64,000 nucleotides of DNA from Vibrio sp. JC009 (GTDB lineage Bacteria > Pseudomonadota > Gammaproteobacteria > Enterobacterales > Vibrionaceae): the NCBI RefSeq assembly GCF_029016485.1, contig NZ_CP092106.1, forward strand, positions 310,001 to 374,000, given 5' to 3'. Of this stretch, positions 8,757 to 18,603 are shown piece by piece. Position numbers and translations under genes: made by a program. The notes below the pieces were generated by a model. It made no database searches and was not told the DNA's origin. It saw only the letters and a program-made list of their open reading frames with translations. Numbering within the stretch: position 1 is the first letter of the stretch; each line of letters starts with the position of its first letter.

Positions 8757-9194
8757 TTAACCCTGCGGCTTAACCACCAGCACATTCACCGGTGAATTCT
8801 GCACAACCTTACTTGCCACAGAACCAAGTACTACCTTATCAACCTTAGAGCGCTTGTGGCTTGGCATAATTATCAGATCAATGCCCAGCTTTGCTGCGTA
8901 CTCAAGGATAGTTGCATAAGGTTTCCCTTCGGCAACGTGTGTTTTATAAACAACTTCGTCATCAATATGCTGAGTCGCAAATTGCTCAAGCTGTTTTTTC
9001 ACGTCTTTTTTCATCTGGATAGCAGCATCTTTGGGGAAGTATGTCGCTACCATAGACATATGGATTCCGGGAAGTACTTTTAACAGGTGTACTTCAGCAT
9101 TCGCATGTTTGGCGTGCCAAACTGCCTGCGCCACCGCTTTATCTGAAAAGCCTTTTTCATTCAAATCAACAGGAACAAGGATCTGTTTATACAT
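8757..9194 (-). CDS. universal stress protein, UspA family (TRAP-linked)
   Basis: 145 aa single-domain Usp fold: MYKQILVPVDL at the start and VVLGSVASKVVQNSPVNVLVVKP at the end. ATP-binding Usp proteins carry G-x2-G-x9-G-S/T. Here the first two glycines are replaced (PSHK-RSKVDKVVL-GS), so nucleotide binding may be lost. It is the third gene after the TAXI receptor and the fused TRAP permease, all on the minus strand. Usp proteins in TRAP operons (TeaD of Halomonas is the known case) modulate transporter activity. I infer a similar accessory role; the substrate is unknown. Confidence 0.85.
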   Translation of the reverse strand: MYKQILVPVDLNEKGFSDKAVAQAVWHAKHANAEVHLLKVLPGIHMSMVATYFPKDAAIQMKKDVKKQLEQFATQHIDDEVVYKTHVAEGKPYATILEYAAKLGIDLIIMPSHKRSKVDKVVLGSVASKVVQNSPVNVLVVKPQG

Positions 9195-9256
9195 ATTCGC
9201 AACTCTTTTTATGGCAGGAGGTAATTCCTAATTATCCCTTTCCGTTATGAACCACT

Positions 9257-9283
9257 CCGGTATCAGGCTGTACCTGATACCGG
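9257..9283 (-). other. intercistronic hairpin between TRAP permease and usp
   Basis: CCGGTATCAGG - 5 bases - CCTGATACCGG is a perfect 11-bp inverted repeat located ten bases past the permease stop. There is no T-tract on the minus strand, so it is more likely an mRNA-stabilising or processing hairpin than an intrinsic terminator. Confidence 0.6.
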
Positions 9284-9291
9284 AAAATCCG

Positions 9292-11871
9292 CTATGCGCT
9301 CATTTCTTCCTGACGAGCACGTCTTCTCTGATTTAATCCTAGACCAAGAAGCAGCAGGAAGGCAGGAACAAATACCCATTCTTTCATCGGACGGTCGGCT
9401 TCGATCACAACTGACTTAATTTCCCAGTCAAAATCGATACCAGACGCTTCAGCCGGGCTGCCGAACTCAACCATATCGACAATCATCTTGCCGTCAGTTT
9501 CGTTTAGCATCAGGCCTGTGGAAGCGAGTCTGGCTTCTGCACCGACAGCATGATCATCAAATGGCAGTCGAACCGTTTTTTCGACATACTTGCCTTCCAG
9601 AGTTTCACCTGCAACTCTTAGCTCAAGTGATTGTCCCACATGAAGATCTTCAGTAATTTGAGCTATCTCAACTCCCGGGTGAAGTTCTTCCGGAGCATAA
9701 ACCATATCCCACCAGAATCCCGGACGGAAGAAGGAGAATGTCAGTACCAGAAGGAGAATAGTTTCCCACCACTTGTTCTTGGTAAACCACCATCCCTGAG
9801 TTGCGGCAGAGAATATCAGCATAGCAAGTGTTGCTGAAATGACGGTAAGAACCAGATGCCACCAGGTATCAATACCCATCATCAGAAGCTGGGTGTTGAA
9901 CACAAACATAAATGGCAGAATTGCGGTCCGGATATCGTAGGTAAAGCCCTGAATACCGGTACGAATCGGGTCAGACTTAGCGATCGCAGCTGCTGCGAAG
10001 GCAGCAAGACCAACCGGAGGTGTATCATCCGCCAGGATACCGAAGTAGAACACAAACAGGTGTACAGCGATTAGCGGAATGATCAGGCCATGGCTTGCAC
10101 CCAGAGTTACGATAACCGGAGCCATAAGTGTTGATACAACGATATAGTTTGCCGTTGTCGGCAGACCCATACCCAGCACCAGACTGATAACGGCTGTAAA
10201 CAGAAGCATCAGAATAACGCTACCGCCCGAGATGAACTCGACAAAGTCAGTCATAACCAGACCGATACCGGTTAGTGTCACAACACCAACAACAGTACCG
10301 GCAGCCGCTGTCGCTACACCGATACCGATCATGTTACGGGCACCGGATACCAGGCTTTCAGTCAGATCATTTACGCCCTGCATCACCTCTTCTTTGATAT
10401 CACCTTCTTTAGAGAAGAAAGCAATCAGAGGACGCTGAGTCAGCAGGATAAAGATCATAAATACCGTAGCCCAGAATGCTGACAGACCCGGCGAGAAGCG
10501 CTCAACAGTCAGACACCAGACCAGTACCACGATTGGCAGCAGGTAGTGCAGACCGGACTTGATGGTCGGACCGGCATCAGGCACTTCCTGCAGCTCTTCG
10601 TCAATGGACATATGTGCATGCTCCTGATAGGCAGCAGAAACACGAACCAGCGCAAGGTAAGCAATAAATAGTGCAACAGTTACGATAGGGGTTGCAGCAT
10701 CGCCAAAGGCATCTTTAGTCCAGCCAACACCGTAGTAAACAGCGGCGCTGATAACACAAAGGCCAAGGATAGTACCAGTGAAAGAGAGTAGGCTCTGCAC
10801 GATAGTCGGAGTATGACGACGAGGCAGACCTTTCATGCCCGCTTTACAGGCTTCAAGGTGAACGATGTAAAGCAGTGCCACATAAGAGATCAATGCAGGT
10901 AGAAGCGCAGCTTTGATTACTTCAACATAGGAGATACCAACGTATTCCACCATAAGGAATGCCGCCGCACCCATGATTGGTGGAGTTAGCTGGCCATTAG
11001 TGGAAGCCGCTACTTCAACGGCACCTGCTTTAGTGCCCGGGAAGCCAACACGCTTCATTAGTGGAATGGTGAAGGTACCTGTTGTTACTACGTTTGCAAT
11101 GGATGAACCGGAAACAAGACCGGACAGACCAGATGCAACAACCGCAGCTTTAGCCGGACCACCACGCATGTGTCCAAGCAGGGAGAAAGCCACTTTAATG
11201 AAGTAAGCTCCGGCACCGGCGCGTTCAAGCATGGCACCAAAAAGTACAAACAGGAATACGAAGGATGTGGAAACACCCAGAGCAACACCAAATACACCTT
11301 CCGTCGTTAGCCACAGGTGCGACATAGCTTTGTTAAGGCTGGCACCTTTGTGGGCAATAACGTCAGGCATATAAGGGCCTGCGAAGGTGTAGGTCAGGAA
11401 TACAGCCGCTACAACCATAAGCGGTGGACCCAGAGCCCGGCGTGTTGCTTCCAGAAGCAGAATCATACCGATAACAGCTACTACGATATCAAGCGTAGTA
11501 GGTGCACCTGAACGGTTAGCCAGTTCGGTATAGAAAATAAAAATGTATGCTGCCGAGAAACTGCCTGCCAGAGATAAAACCCAGTCGATCAAAGGCACTC
11601 TGTCTCTTGGAGAGTGCGCCAGAGCCGGGTAAGCAGTGAAGGCAAGAAAGATTGCAAACGTTAAGTGTATTGCACGAGCTTCAGTGTCATTAAGTACGCC
11701 GAAATTAAAAATAAATGGCAGTGGCGAAGCGTACCAAAGTTGAAACAATGACCAGCAAAGGGGCACAAACCATAGAATACGGCCAGGAATACCTTTCGGG
11801 TTTCTTGCGCCTGTATCTGCCTGTGCCACCATTTCTTGCACATCTGGAGACGGTGTGTTTGTCTTCGTCAT
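9292..11871 (-). CDS. TRAP transporter fused permease (DctQM type, TAXI class) with C-terminal PDZ-like domain
   Basis: About 859 aa fused 4TM/12TM TRAP permease of the inner membrane. It imports an unidentified, probably carboxylate, substrate with the TAXI receptor encoded upstream. The DctM-type signatures VSGLVSGSSIANVVTTGTFTIPLMK and GMGLPTTANYIV are visible. The last about 150 residues are not membrane-spanning until a final hydrophobic helix and include GSPAEASGIDFDWEIKSV, which resembles the PDZ-like DUF3394 tail seen in some fused TRAP permeases. I place the start at 11871 (MTKTNTPS, with AAGGAT upstream); an in-frame ATG at 11952 is possible but lacks a site. Confidence 0.92.
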   Translation of the reverse strand: MTKTNTPSPDVQEMVAQADTGARNPKGIPGRILWFVPLCWSLFQLWYASPLPFIFNFGVLNDTEARAIHLTFAIFLAFTAYPALAHSPRDRVPLIDWVLSLAGSFSAAYIFIFYTELANRSGAPTTLDIVVAVIGMILLLEATRRALGPPLMVVAAVFLTYTFAGPYMPDVIAHKGASLNKAMSHLWLTTEGVFGVALGVSTSFVFLFVLFGAMLERAGAGAYFIKVAFSLLGHMRGGPAKAAVVASGLSGLVSGSSIANVVTTGTFTIPLMKRVGFPGTKAGAVEVAASTNGQLTPPIMGAAAFLMVEYVGISYVEVIKAALLPALISYVALLYIVHLEACKAGMKGLPRRHTPTIVQSLLSFTGTILGLCVISAAVYYGVGWTKDAFGDAATPIVTVALFIAYLALVRVSAAYQEHAHMSIDEELQEVPDAGPTIKSGLHYLLPIVVLVWCLTVERFSPGLSAFWATVFMIFILLTQRPLIAFFSKEGDIKEEVMQGVNDLTESLVSGARNMIGIGVATAAAGTVVGVVTLTGIGLVMTDFVEFISGGSVILMLLFTAVISLVLGMGLPTTANYIVVSTLMAPVIVTLGASHGLIIPLIAVHLFVFYFGILADDTPPVGLAAFAAAAIAKSDPIRTGIQGFTYDIRTAILPFMFVFNTQLLMMGIDTWWHLVLTVISATLAMLIFSAATQGWWFTKNKWWETILLLVLTFSFFRPGFWWDMVYAPEELHPGVEIAQITEDLHVGQSLELRVAGETLEGKYVEKTVRLPFDDHAVGAEARLASTGLMLNETDGKMIVDMVEFGSPAEASGIDFDWEIKSVVIEADRPMKEWVFVPAFLLLLGLGLNQRRRARQEEMSA

Positions 11872-11997
11872 GTACTTTATCCTTATTATTGATGGTCTAT
11901 CCAGAAAAGTGGGAAACACCCGAAGAATTAAATTTATTGTCTTTAAAAACAATGTGTTATTCGGGAAAGAAATAAATCAATTGAGCTTAAAATTGAT

Positions 11998-12017
11998 AAG
12001 GAGGCTTGCGCCTCCTT
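11998..12017 (-). terminator. hairpin between TRAP receptor and permease genes
   Basis: AAGGAGGC - TTGC - GCCTCCTT, followed on the minus strand by ATCAATTTT. The stem is strong but the U-run is weak, so it is probably a partial terminator or 3'-end stabiliser. Such a structure lets the binding-protein gene be expressed more than the permease gene. Confidence 0.6.
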
Positions 12018-12047
12018 AATTCTTACTCATTGACAAGCAATTTATGC

Positions 12048-13016
12048 TTATTCAATTAAGCCCACTTCTCTGTAGTATTTCTCTGCACCTGGGTGTAGAG
12101 GAATTGAAAGACCAGCTTTAACCATATCTTCTTTCTTCAGATTAGCGAACGCAGGGTGCAGACGTTTGAAAGTATCGAAGTTTTCAAATACTGCTTTAGC
12201 TACGTTATAAGCAACATCATCTGAAACGTCAGTTGTTGTTACCATAGTTGCAGCTACACCAAAGCTGTTCACATCTGATTCTGTACCGCGGTAAGTACCC
12301 GCTGGTAGTGTGCTGTATGCATAGTATGGGTGGTCGCCTACGATTTTATCGATCTCAGGACCTGTAGCCGAAACCAGTTTTGCATCACAAGAAGTTGTCG
12401 CTTCTTTGATAGCTCCACTTGGGTGGCCAACCATGTAAATAAATGCATCAATTTTGTTATCACACAGTGCCTGTGAGCGCTCTGAACCTTTTAGTTCAGC
12501 TGCTAGTTTAAAGCTGTCGTTAGTCCAGCCTAAAGCATCCATTACAACGCCCATAGTTGCACGGTCACCGGAACCTGGGTTACCGATATTAACGCGCTTA
12601 CCTTCAAGATCTTTTACGTTGTCGATACCAGCATCGCTACGAACGATGATGTTGAATGGTTCTGTGTGAAGAGAGAACATAGCACGTAGTTTTTTGTACG
12701 GACCCTGCTCTTCGAACTTGCTTGTACCGTTATATCCGTGGAATTGCCAGTCTGACTGTACAACACCAAAATCCAGCTCACCTGCACGGATTGTGTTTAC
12801 GTTGTAGATAGAACCACCAGTTGATTCAACTGAACAACGGATATTGTGATCCTTACGGCCTTTGTTGACGAGTTTGCAGATTGCACCGCCAGTTGGGTAG
12901 TAAACACCTGTAACTGAACCAGTACCAATAGTAATAAATTCCTGAGCGCTAACTGCACCTGACCCCATTACTGCTGCTGCGATTGCGCCAGCTTGCACAA
13001 GTTTTCTGAATGCCAT
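12048..13016 (-). CDS. TAXI-family TRAP transporter solute-binding protein
   Basis: 322 aa periplasmic receptor. A signal peptide (MAFRKLVQAGAIAAAVMGSGAVSAQ, cleavage near SAQ-EF) precedes FITIGTGSVTGVYYPTGGAICKLVNK, the hallmark GTGxxxGxYYPxG motif of the TAXI (TRAP-associated extracytoplasmic immunogenic) class. It delivers substrate to the fused permease encoded 176 bases downstream. AGGAAGGA lies just upstream of the ATG. The ligand cannot be told from sequence; members include glutamate and 2-oxoglutarate binders. Confidence 0.92.
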   Translation of the reverse strand: MAFRKLVQAGAIAAAVMGSGAVSAQEFITIGTGSVTGVYYPTGGAICKLVNKGRKDHNIRCSVESTGGSIYNVNTIRAGELDFGVVQSDWQFHGYNGTSKFEEQGPYKKLRAMFSLHTEPFNIIVRSDAGIDNVKDLEGKRVNIGNPGSGDRATMGVVMDALGWTNDSFKLAAELKGSERSQALCDNKIDAFIYMVGHPSGAIKEATTSCDAKLVSATGPEIDKIVGDHPYYAYSTLPAGTYRGTESDVNSFGVAATMVTTTDVSDDVAYNVAKAVFENFDTFKRLHPAFANLKKEDMVKAGLSIPLHPGAEKYYREVGLIE

Positions 13017-13236
13017 GAATTTTCCTTCCTTTATTCATTATTTATTCCGCTTTCAAAGCATAGTTGAAAGGGGAGTTTCCTGTGTTGGATACGGCATCTT
13101 TTCCAATCCATTTGTTGGAAAATTGGCTGAATAATACCAAAAATGTGGCGAATAATTATAGAAAGAATACGAGAATTAGGTGAAAAACCTGTGCTACAAG
13201 TGTGATTTTTATTCGCTAAAGAAAAGGCAATTTCAT

Positions 13237-13270
13237 AAAAATCAGTCACTTAGCTGCGTGACTGATTTTT
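13237..13270 (-). terminator. bidirectional intrinsic terminator downstream of argR
   Basis: AAAAATCAGTCAC - 8 bases - GTGACTGATTTTT is a perfect 13-bp inverted repeat with A/T tails on both sides. It lies 80 bases past the argR stop on the minus strand, ahead of the TRAP operon. Confidence 0.8.
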
Positions 13271-13289
13271 GTAATTGGATTTGCTTTTA

Positions 13290-13305
13290 TGTGATCTTTG
13301 TCACG
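13290..13305. promoter_or_regulatory. CRP-like site
   Basis: TGTGA-TCTTTG-TCACG matches the CRP consensus TGTGA-N6-TCACA at nine of ten positions. It lies between argR and the TRAP operon (the gap 13017-13350 holds no gene). If CRP activates from here, start sites would fall near the argR terminator, so its target is uncertain. Confidence 0.45.
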
Positions 13306-13350
13306 GAATAAAAATGGAAGTATGATCACATATTGAAATTGTAAAATTAT

Positions 13351-13830
13351 CTAACCTGCATATTCAAAAAGCGTGCATACAGAGTCATATAATTCTTTTG
13401 TCGATACGCTCAGCGTCGGTGTTATAAAGATGGTGTCATCACCGGCAACAACACCCAGAATGCCTTCTGCTTTTCCCAGCGAGTCAAGCAGGCGGGCGAT
13501 AAGCTGGGCCGCACCAGGACCGGTATGGATAACGACAAGTGCGTTATTGTGGTCAATATCCAGAACCAGTTCTCTTAATGGGCTGGATGTTGTTGGTACG
13601 CCAAGTTCAGCAGGCAGACAGTAAACCATCTCCATTTTTGCGTTTCTTGTACGCACTGCGCCGAATTTAGTCAGCATTCGGGAAACTTTTGACTGGTTGA
13701 TGTTTTCGAAACCTTCCAGTTTCAGTGCATCAACAATTTCTCCCTGAGAACCAAATCTCTCTTCCTTCAGGATCGCTTTAAATGCACGGACCAGGTTATC
13801 TTGTTTTTCTGTATTACGCATAATGTTCAT
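13351..13830 (-). CDS. argR: arginine repressor ArgR
   Basis: 159 aa. Hexameric, arginine-dependent regulator of arginine synthesis and use. The N-terminal winged helix carries [26 protein letters not shown] (about 28-53). The C-terminal oligomerisation and arginine-binding domain carries [14 protein letters not shown] and the Asp pair in [10 protein letters not shown]. Length is normal (E. coli 156). It is divergent from mdh, the arrangement also found in E. coli and other vibrios. Start at [11 protein letters not shown]; an internal ATG at codon 4 is an alternative. Confidence 0.96.
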   Translation of the reverse strand: MNIMRNTEKQDNLVRAFKAILKEERFGSQGEIVDALKLEGFENINQSKVSRMLTKFGAVRTRNAKMEMVYCLPAELGVPTTSSPLRELVLDIDHNNALVVIHTGPGAAQLIARLLDSLGKAEGILGVVAGDDTIFITPTLSVSTKELYDSVCTLFEYAG

Positions 13831-13889
13831 TTCACGAAAAATTAATTTAACTTATTTTGGCACAAACCTGTGTTTTGGAGCAAACAAAC

Positions 13890-13903
13890 TGCATAAAAAT
13901 GCA
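13890..13903. promoter_or_regulatory. ARG-box-like site upstream of argR
   Basis: TGCAT-AAAA-ATGCA resembles the ArgR half-sites TGAAT-N4-ATTCA with one symmetric change per arm. It is 60 bases from the argR start in the 318-base argR/mdh gap, consistent with autoregulation. Only one clear box was seen, whereas ArgR usually uses two. The rest of the gap holds no gene. Confidence 0.35.
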
Positions 13904-14148
13904 GTAGACATCAAGATCATGGCAGTTAACCTGAATATGACATAAATGTAGATAACTCCTTGTAAAGTTTAAAATATCAATACTACTTTGGTCGCATGTG
14001 AAGAGTGAGGTGCGCGACGTCGCAAAGCTGAAGTTAAATAATTGTAATAAGTATATGGATCATTTAGTTTCGTTTTATTGATGAAGTAAAAGAATTAAGA
14101 AAACGAACGTGAAACATTTATAACTTTAAATCCTAAAGGAGAACTACT

Positions 14149-15084
14149 ATGAAAGTAGCTGTAATAGGTGCCGCTGGCGGTATAGGGCAGTCTCTGGCTT
14201 TGTTGCTGAAGAATCGTCTTCCTGCTGGTTCAGAGCTTTCTCTGTATGATATTGCTCCGGTTACGCCGGGTGTAGCAAAAGATCTCAGTCATATTCCGAC
14301 TCCTGTTTCTGTTGAAGGTTTTGCCGGAGATGATATGACGCCTGCACTTAAAGGTGCTGATATCGTATTAGTTTCTGCCGGTGTTGCCCGAAAACCCGGT
14401 ATGTCCCGCGCTGACCTGTTTAATGTGAATGCAGGTATTGCCAAAGTCGTAACAGAAAATGTTGCAGCTACTTGCCCGAATGCTCTTTTGGGTATCATTA
14501 CTAACCCTGTAAATACACTTGTTCCTATCGCCGCTGAAATTCTGAAGAAGGCCGGTGTTTACGATAAGCGCCGGTTATTTGGTATCACCACGCTTGACTG
14601 TATCCGCGCAGAAGCTTTTGTTGCTGAGTTAAAGGGTAAAGATCCTGGTGAAGTCCGTGTTCCTGTTATCGGCGGCCACTCTGCACCAACTATTGTACCT
14701 TTGTTGTCACAGGTAGAGGGTGTTGAGTTCAGTGAAGAAGAGATCGCTGCATTAACTACCCGTATCCAGGAAGCAGGCACAGAAGTTGTAGAAGCAAAAG
14801 CCGGTGGCGGCTCTGCGACACTTTCTATGGCTCAGGCTGGTTGCCGCTTCGGTATGTCTCTGGTTAAAGCCATGAACGGTGAAGAGGGCATCGTTGAGTG
14901 TGCTTATGTAGAAGGTAACGGTGAACATGCCCGTTTCTTCGCTCAGCCGGTTGAGTTAGGTAAAGAAGGGGTTAAAGAAGTCCTTAGCATTGGTGAGCTG
15001 AGTGCGTTTGAAACTCAAACTTTAAGCGGAATGTTGGAAAGCCTTAACGGGGATATTGTTAAGGGGGAGAAGTTTGAGGTTTAA
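14149..15084 (+). CDS. mdh: malate dehydrogenase (NAD-dependent)
   Basis: 311 aa TCA-cycle enzyme interconverting malate and oxaloacetate. The NAD-binding start [20 protein letters not shown], the mobile loop [11 protein letters not shown] with the substrate-binding arginines, and the catalytic histidine loop [12 protein letters not shown] are intact. A strong AAAGGAG Shine-Dalgarno precedes the ATG. Length equals that of enterobacterial Mdh (312). It converges with ispB. Confidence 0.98.
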   Translation: MKVAVIGAAGGIGQSLALLLKNRLPAGSELSLYDIAPVTPGVAKDLSHIPTPVSVEGFAGDDMTPALKGADIVLVSAGVARKPGMSRADLFNVNAGIAKVVTENVAATCPNALLGIITNPVNTLVPIAAEILKKAGVYDKRRLFGITTLDCIRAEAFVAELKGKDPGEVRVPVIGGHSAPTIVPLLSQVEGVEFSEEEIAALTTRIQEAGTEVVEAKAGGGSATLSMAQAGCRFGMSLVKAMNGEEGIVECAYVEGNGEHARFFAQPVELGKEGVKEVLSIGELSAFETQTLSGMLESLNGDIVKGEKFEV

Positions 15085-15089
15085 AAGTG

Positions 15090-15124
15090 GGTAACAGGTT
15101 ACAGGTGGCGGGTTACAGGTTTTA
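15090..15124. repeat. heptamer tract GGTTACA-like x5 after mdh
   Basis: Seven-base periodic units GGTAACA, GGTTACA, GGTGGCG, GGTTACA, GGTTTTA begin five bases after the mdh stop. The phase is exact although the units have diverged. Confidence 0.7.
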
Positions 15125-15153
15125 CGTGCTCGTTTTTGTGTAACTGAATTTAG

Positions 15154-15196
15154 AAAAAAGCGCGGAAGGTATTGAACCTCCGCGCTTTATGTTTTT
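15154..15196. terminator. intrinsic terminator between convergent mdh and ispB
   Basis: AAAAAAGCGCGGA-AGGT-ATTGA-ACCT-CCGCGCTTT followed by ATGTTTTTAG. The long GC stem has A and T flanks, so it can serve both strands. It is flanked by two unlike heptamer tracts. Confidence 0.8.
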
Positions 15197-15205
15197 AGTC
15201 TTGTG

Positions 15206-15247
15206 TATAACCTATAACCTATAACCTATAACCTATAACCTATAACC
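15206..15247. repeat. heptamer array TATAACC x6 abutting the ispB stop codon
   Basis: Six perfect copies of TATAACC end at 15247. The ispB stop (TTA on this strand) is 15248-15250, so the array directly abuts the coding region. The same 7-mer class, on the opposite strand, recurs five times after djlA at 27824-27858. Confidence 0.9.
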
Positions 15248-16219
15248 TTATTTATTCCTTTTAACCGCCAAATGCGCCAACGCCACCAAGGCCTCTTTAT
15301 ACTCTGAGTCCGGCAGTACAGATAACTCAGCAATCGCCTTATCCGCTTCTTTATGGGCCTGCTCTGTTGTGTACTCCAGCGCACCTGTCTCTTTCATTGC
15401 TTCCAGGATCTGATCCAGTTTTTCCATGCCGTTGGTATTTTCGATGGCGTCACGGATCATATCCGATTGATCGTCTGATCCGTTCCACATAGCATATAGA
15501 AGAGGAAGGGTAGGTTTACCTTCGGCCAGATCGTCACCAACGTTTTTACCCATCTCTTTACCGTCAGCGGTGTAATCAAGCACATCGTCAATAAGCTGAA
15601 AGGCGGTACCCAGATACTTGCCATAGTTCTGTAGCGCTTTTTCTGTCTCTTCCGGTGCTTCCACCAAGATCGCGCCGATCTGGGTTGCAGCTTCAAACAG
15701 GCGGGCGGTTTTTGAATAGATCACCTGCATGTAGCTCTCTTCTGTTGTCTCCGGATCGTTGCAGTTGATCAACTGCTGAACTTCACCTTCAGAGACAACA
15801 TTTACCGCCTCACTCATCAGCTCAAGGATCTTTAAGGATCCCAGGCTGGTCATCATCTGGAAAGAGCGTGTGTAGATATAGTCACCAACCAGCACGCTGG
15901 CAGCATTACCAAATGCGGCATTTGCGGTTGCTTTGCCTCTGCGCATATCAGATTCATCAACCACATCATCATGCAGCAGGGTAGCCGTATGGATAAACTC
16001 AATAAAAGCAGCAGCAGTAATATGAGCATCACCTTTGTAGTCCAGTGCTTTTGCAGAAAGAACAGCCAGAAGAGGGCGCAGACGCTTGCCTCCACCACTG
16101 ACAATATAGAACCCTAACTGATTAATTAAAGTTACTTCAGAATTAAGTTGGGCGAGGATTGTTTCGTTCACTTTTGCCATGTCATCGGCAGTAAGAGCTT
16201 GGATAGCTTTAAAATCCAT
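15248..16219 (-). CDS. ispB: octaprenyl diphosphate synthase
   Basis: 323 aa trans-polyprenyl synthase making the octaprenyl side chain of ubiquinone and menaquinone. The two aspartate-rich motifs are intact: DDVVD (about 84-88, in HTATLLHDDVVDESDMRRGK) and DDVLD (in FQLIDDVLDY). GGGKRLRP marks the isopentenyl diphosphate site. Divergent from rplU, as in E. coli and vibrios. The stop codon is flush against a TATAACC array. Confidence 0.97.
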   Translation of the reverse strand: MDFKAIQALTADDMAKVNETILAQLNSEVTLINQLGFYIVSGGGKRLRPLLAVLSAKALDYKGDAHITAAAFIEFIHTATLLHDDVVDESDMRRGKATANAAFGNAASVLVGDYIYTRSFQMMTSLGSLKILELMSEAVNVVSEGEVQQLINCNDPETTEESYMQVIYSKTARLFEAATQIGAILVEAPEETEKALQNYGKYLGTAFQLIDDVLDYTADGKEMGKNVGDDLAEGKPTLPLLYAMWNGSDDQSDMIRDAIENTNGMEKLDQILEAMKETGALEYTTEQAHKEADKAIAELSVLPDSEYKEALVALAHLAVKRNK

Positions 16220-16337
16220 GGTACATCCGGCTGAGATCAGGTCCTGTAAGGGATAATTGTTTTAGTTTGAAGTGGAATTTTACACTAAAAAGCATTGATT
16301 AATACAACATTCATAGGCATGATCCTCCCACTTTTCT

Positions 16338-16366
16338 TTGGCGATTAGCTTTTCGCCAATTTTTTT
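16338..16366 (+). terminator. orphan intrinsic terminator upstream of rplU
   Basis: TTGGCGA - 8 bases - TCGCCAA followed by TTTTTTT on the plus strand. There is no plus-strand gene upstream (ispB is on the minus strand and starts at 16219), so it would end an unannotated short transcript. See findings. Confidence 0.7.
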
Positions 16367-16376
16367 AAAATATGGC

Positions 16377-16405
16377 TTGTCATAGAGTGCTCATTCGCGT
16401 AGAAT
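16377..16405 (+). promoter_or_regulatory. sigma-70 promoter of rplU-rpmA
   Basis: TTGTCA (16377-16382), a 17-base spacer, and TAGAAT (16400-16405). It is a near-consensus promoter about 85 bases before the rplU start, right after the orphan terminator. Confidence 0.7.
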
Positions 16406-16490
16406 CTGCGCCCTATTGATGATTAGTTTAGCGCACACCCGAAATTGCTCATAATGCATATTAGGCTGTGCGGAAAAAGCGGAGTAAAAA

Positions 16491-16802
16491 ATGTACGCTG
16501 TTTTCCAATCTGGTGGTAAACAACACCGTGTAAGCGAAGGTCAAACTCTTCGTTTAGAGAAATTAGACGTTGAAACAGGCGCAACTGTTGAGTTCGATAA
16601 AGTTCTTCTTGTAGCTAATGGCGAAGAAATCGCTGTTGGTGCTCCTCTTGTAGAGGGTGGCAAGGTAATTGCTGAAGTGGTTAAGCACGGTCGTGGCGAT
16701 AAAGTAAAAATCGTTAAGTTCCGTCGTCGTAAGCACTCTCGTAAGCAACAGGGTCATCGTCAGTGGTTCACTGAAGTGAAGATCACTGGTATCAACGCTT
16801 AA
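16491..16802 (+). CDS. rplU: 50S ribosomal protein L21
   Basis: 103 aa. Begins [18 protein letters not shown] and ends with the basic [26 protein letters not shown] segment, both diagnostic of bL21. Length equals that of E. coli L21. It is first in rplU-rpmA, with rpmA 20 bases downstream and a strong promoter upstream. Confidence 0.99.
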   Translation: MYAVFQSGGKQHRVSEGQTLRLEKLDVETGATVEFDKVLLVANGEEIAVGAPLVEGGKVIAEVVKHGRGDKVKIVKFRRRKHSRKQQGHRQWFTEVKITGINA

Positions 16803-16810
16803 GTTATTAG

Positions 16811-17080
<270 letters not shown>

Positions 17081-17101
17081 TTTTAGTTTCTAGCTGAATT
17101 C

Positions 17102-17131
17102 AAAAGCCCTGCCGATTCGGCGGGGTTTTTT
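17102..17131 (+). terminator. intrinsic terminator after rpmA
   Basis: AAAAGCCCTGCCG - ATT - CGGCGGGGTTTTTT. The strong stem and U-run end the rplU-rpmA transcript. Confidence 0.85.
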
Positions 17132-17139
17132 ATTTATAT

Positions 17140-17245
17140 AAAGGGTAATGGGGTTATAGGGCTATGAGGTTATGGGGAGTTTTCCCTGATAGCCCCATAG
17201 CCCCATAGCCTCCAAGGGCGAAGCCCGTCCTATAGCCCTTATATC
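17140..17245. repeat. hairpin-octamer dispersed repeat, copy e (rpmA/obgE gap, inverted)
   Basis: Read on the minus strand: GGGCTATAGGACGGGCTTCGCCC (core hairpin at 17216-17226), then GGCTATGGGG octamers, then CCCCATAACCTCATAGCCCTATAACCCC. It is the same architecture as copies a and c in reverse orientation. It lies upstream of obgE, after the rpmA terminator. Confidence 0.8.
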
Positions 17246-17292
17246 TGCTAAAATTGATATCGAAGATTGGTATTTGCACCAATGCGGAGTAA

Positions 17293-18471
<1,179 letters not shown>

Positions 18472-18495
18472 ACCATTTTTGTATTTATAATTTCC

Positions 18496-18526
18496 AAAAA
18501 CCACAACAGCTTGTTGTGGTTTTTTT
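18496..18526 (+). terminator. intrinsic terminator after obgE
   Basis: AAAAACCACAACA - GC - TTGTTGTGGTTTTTTT: an 11-bp stem plus U-run, 25 bases past the obgE stop. Confidence 0.9.
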
Positions 18527-18603
18527 GTGTTTAAATCATATTTTGCTTCCCTGTTTTATAGGACACTTATATCTGATTTATTTGTAAGGTGTCCGGAGTT
18601 TGT

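Noticed and set aside
13031..13249. 72-residue minus-strand frame upstream of the TAXI receptor
   Set aside because: No ribosome-binding site and no similarity; AT-rich promoter DNA containing part of a terminator.
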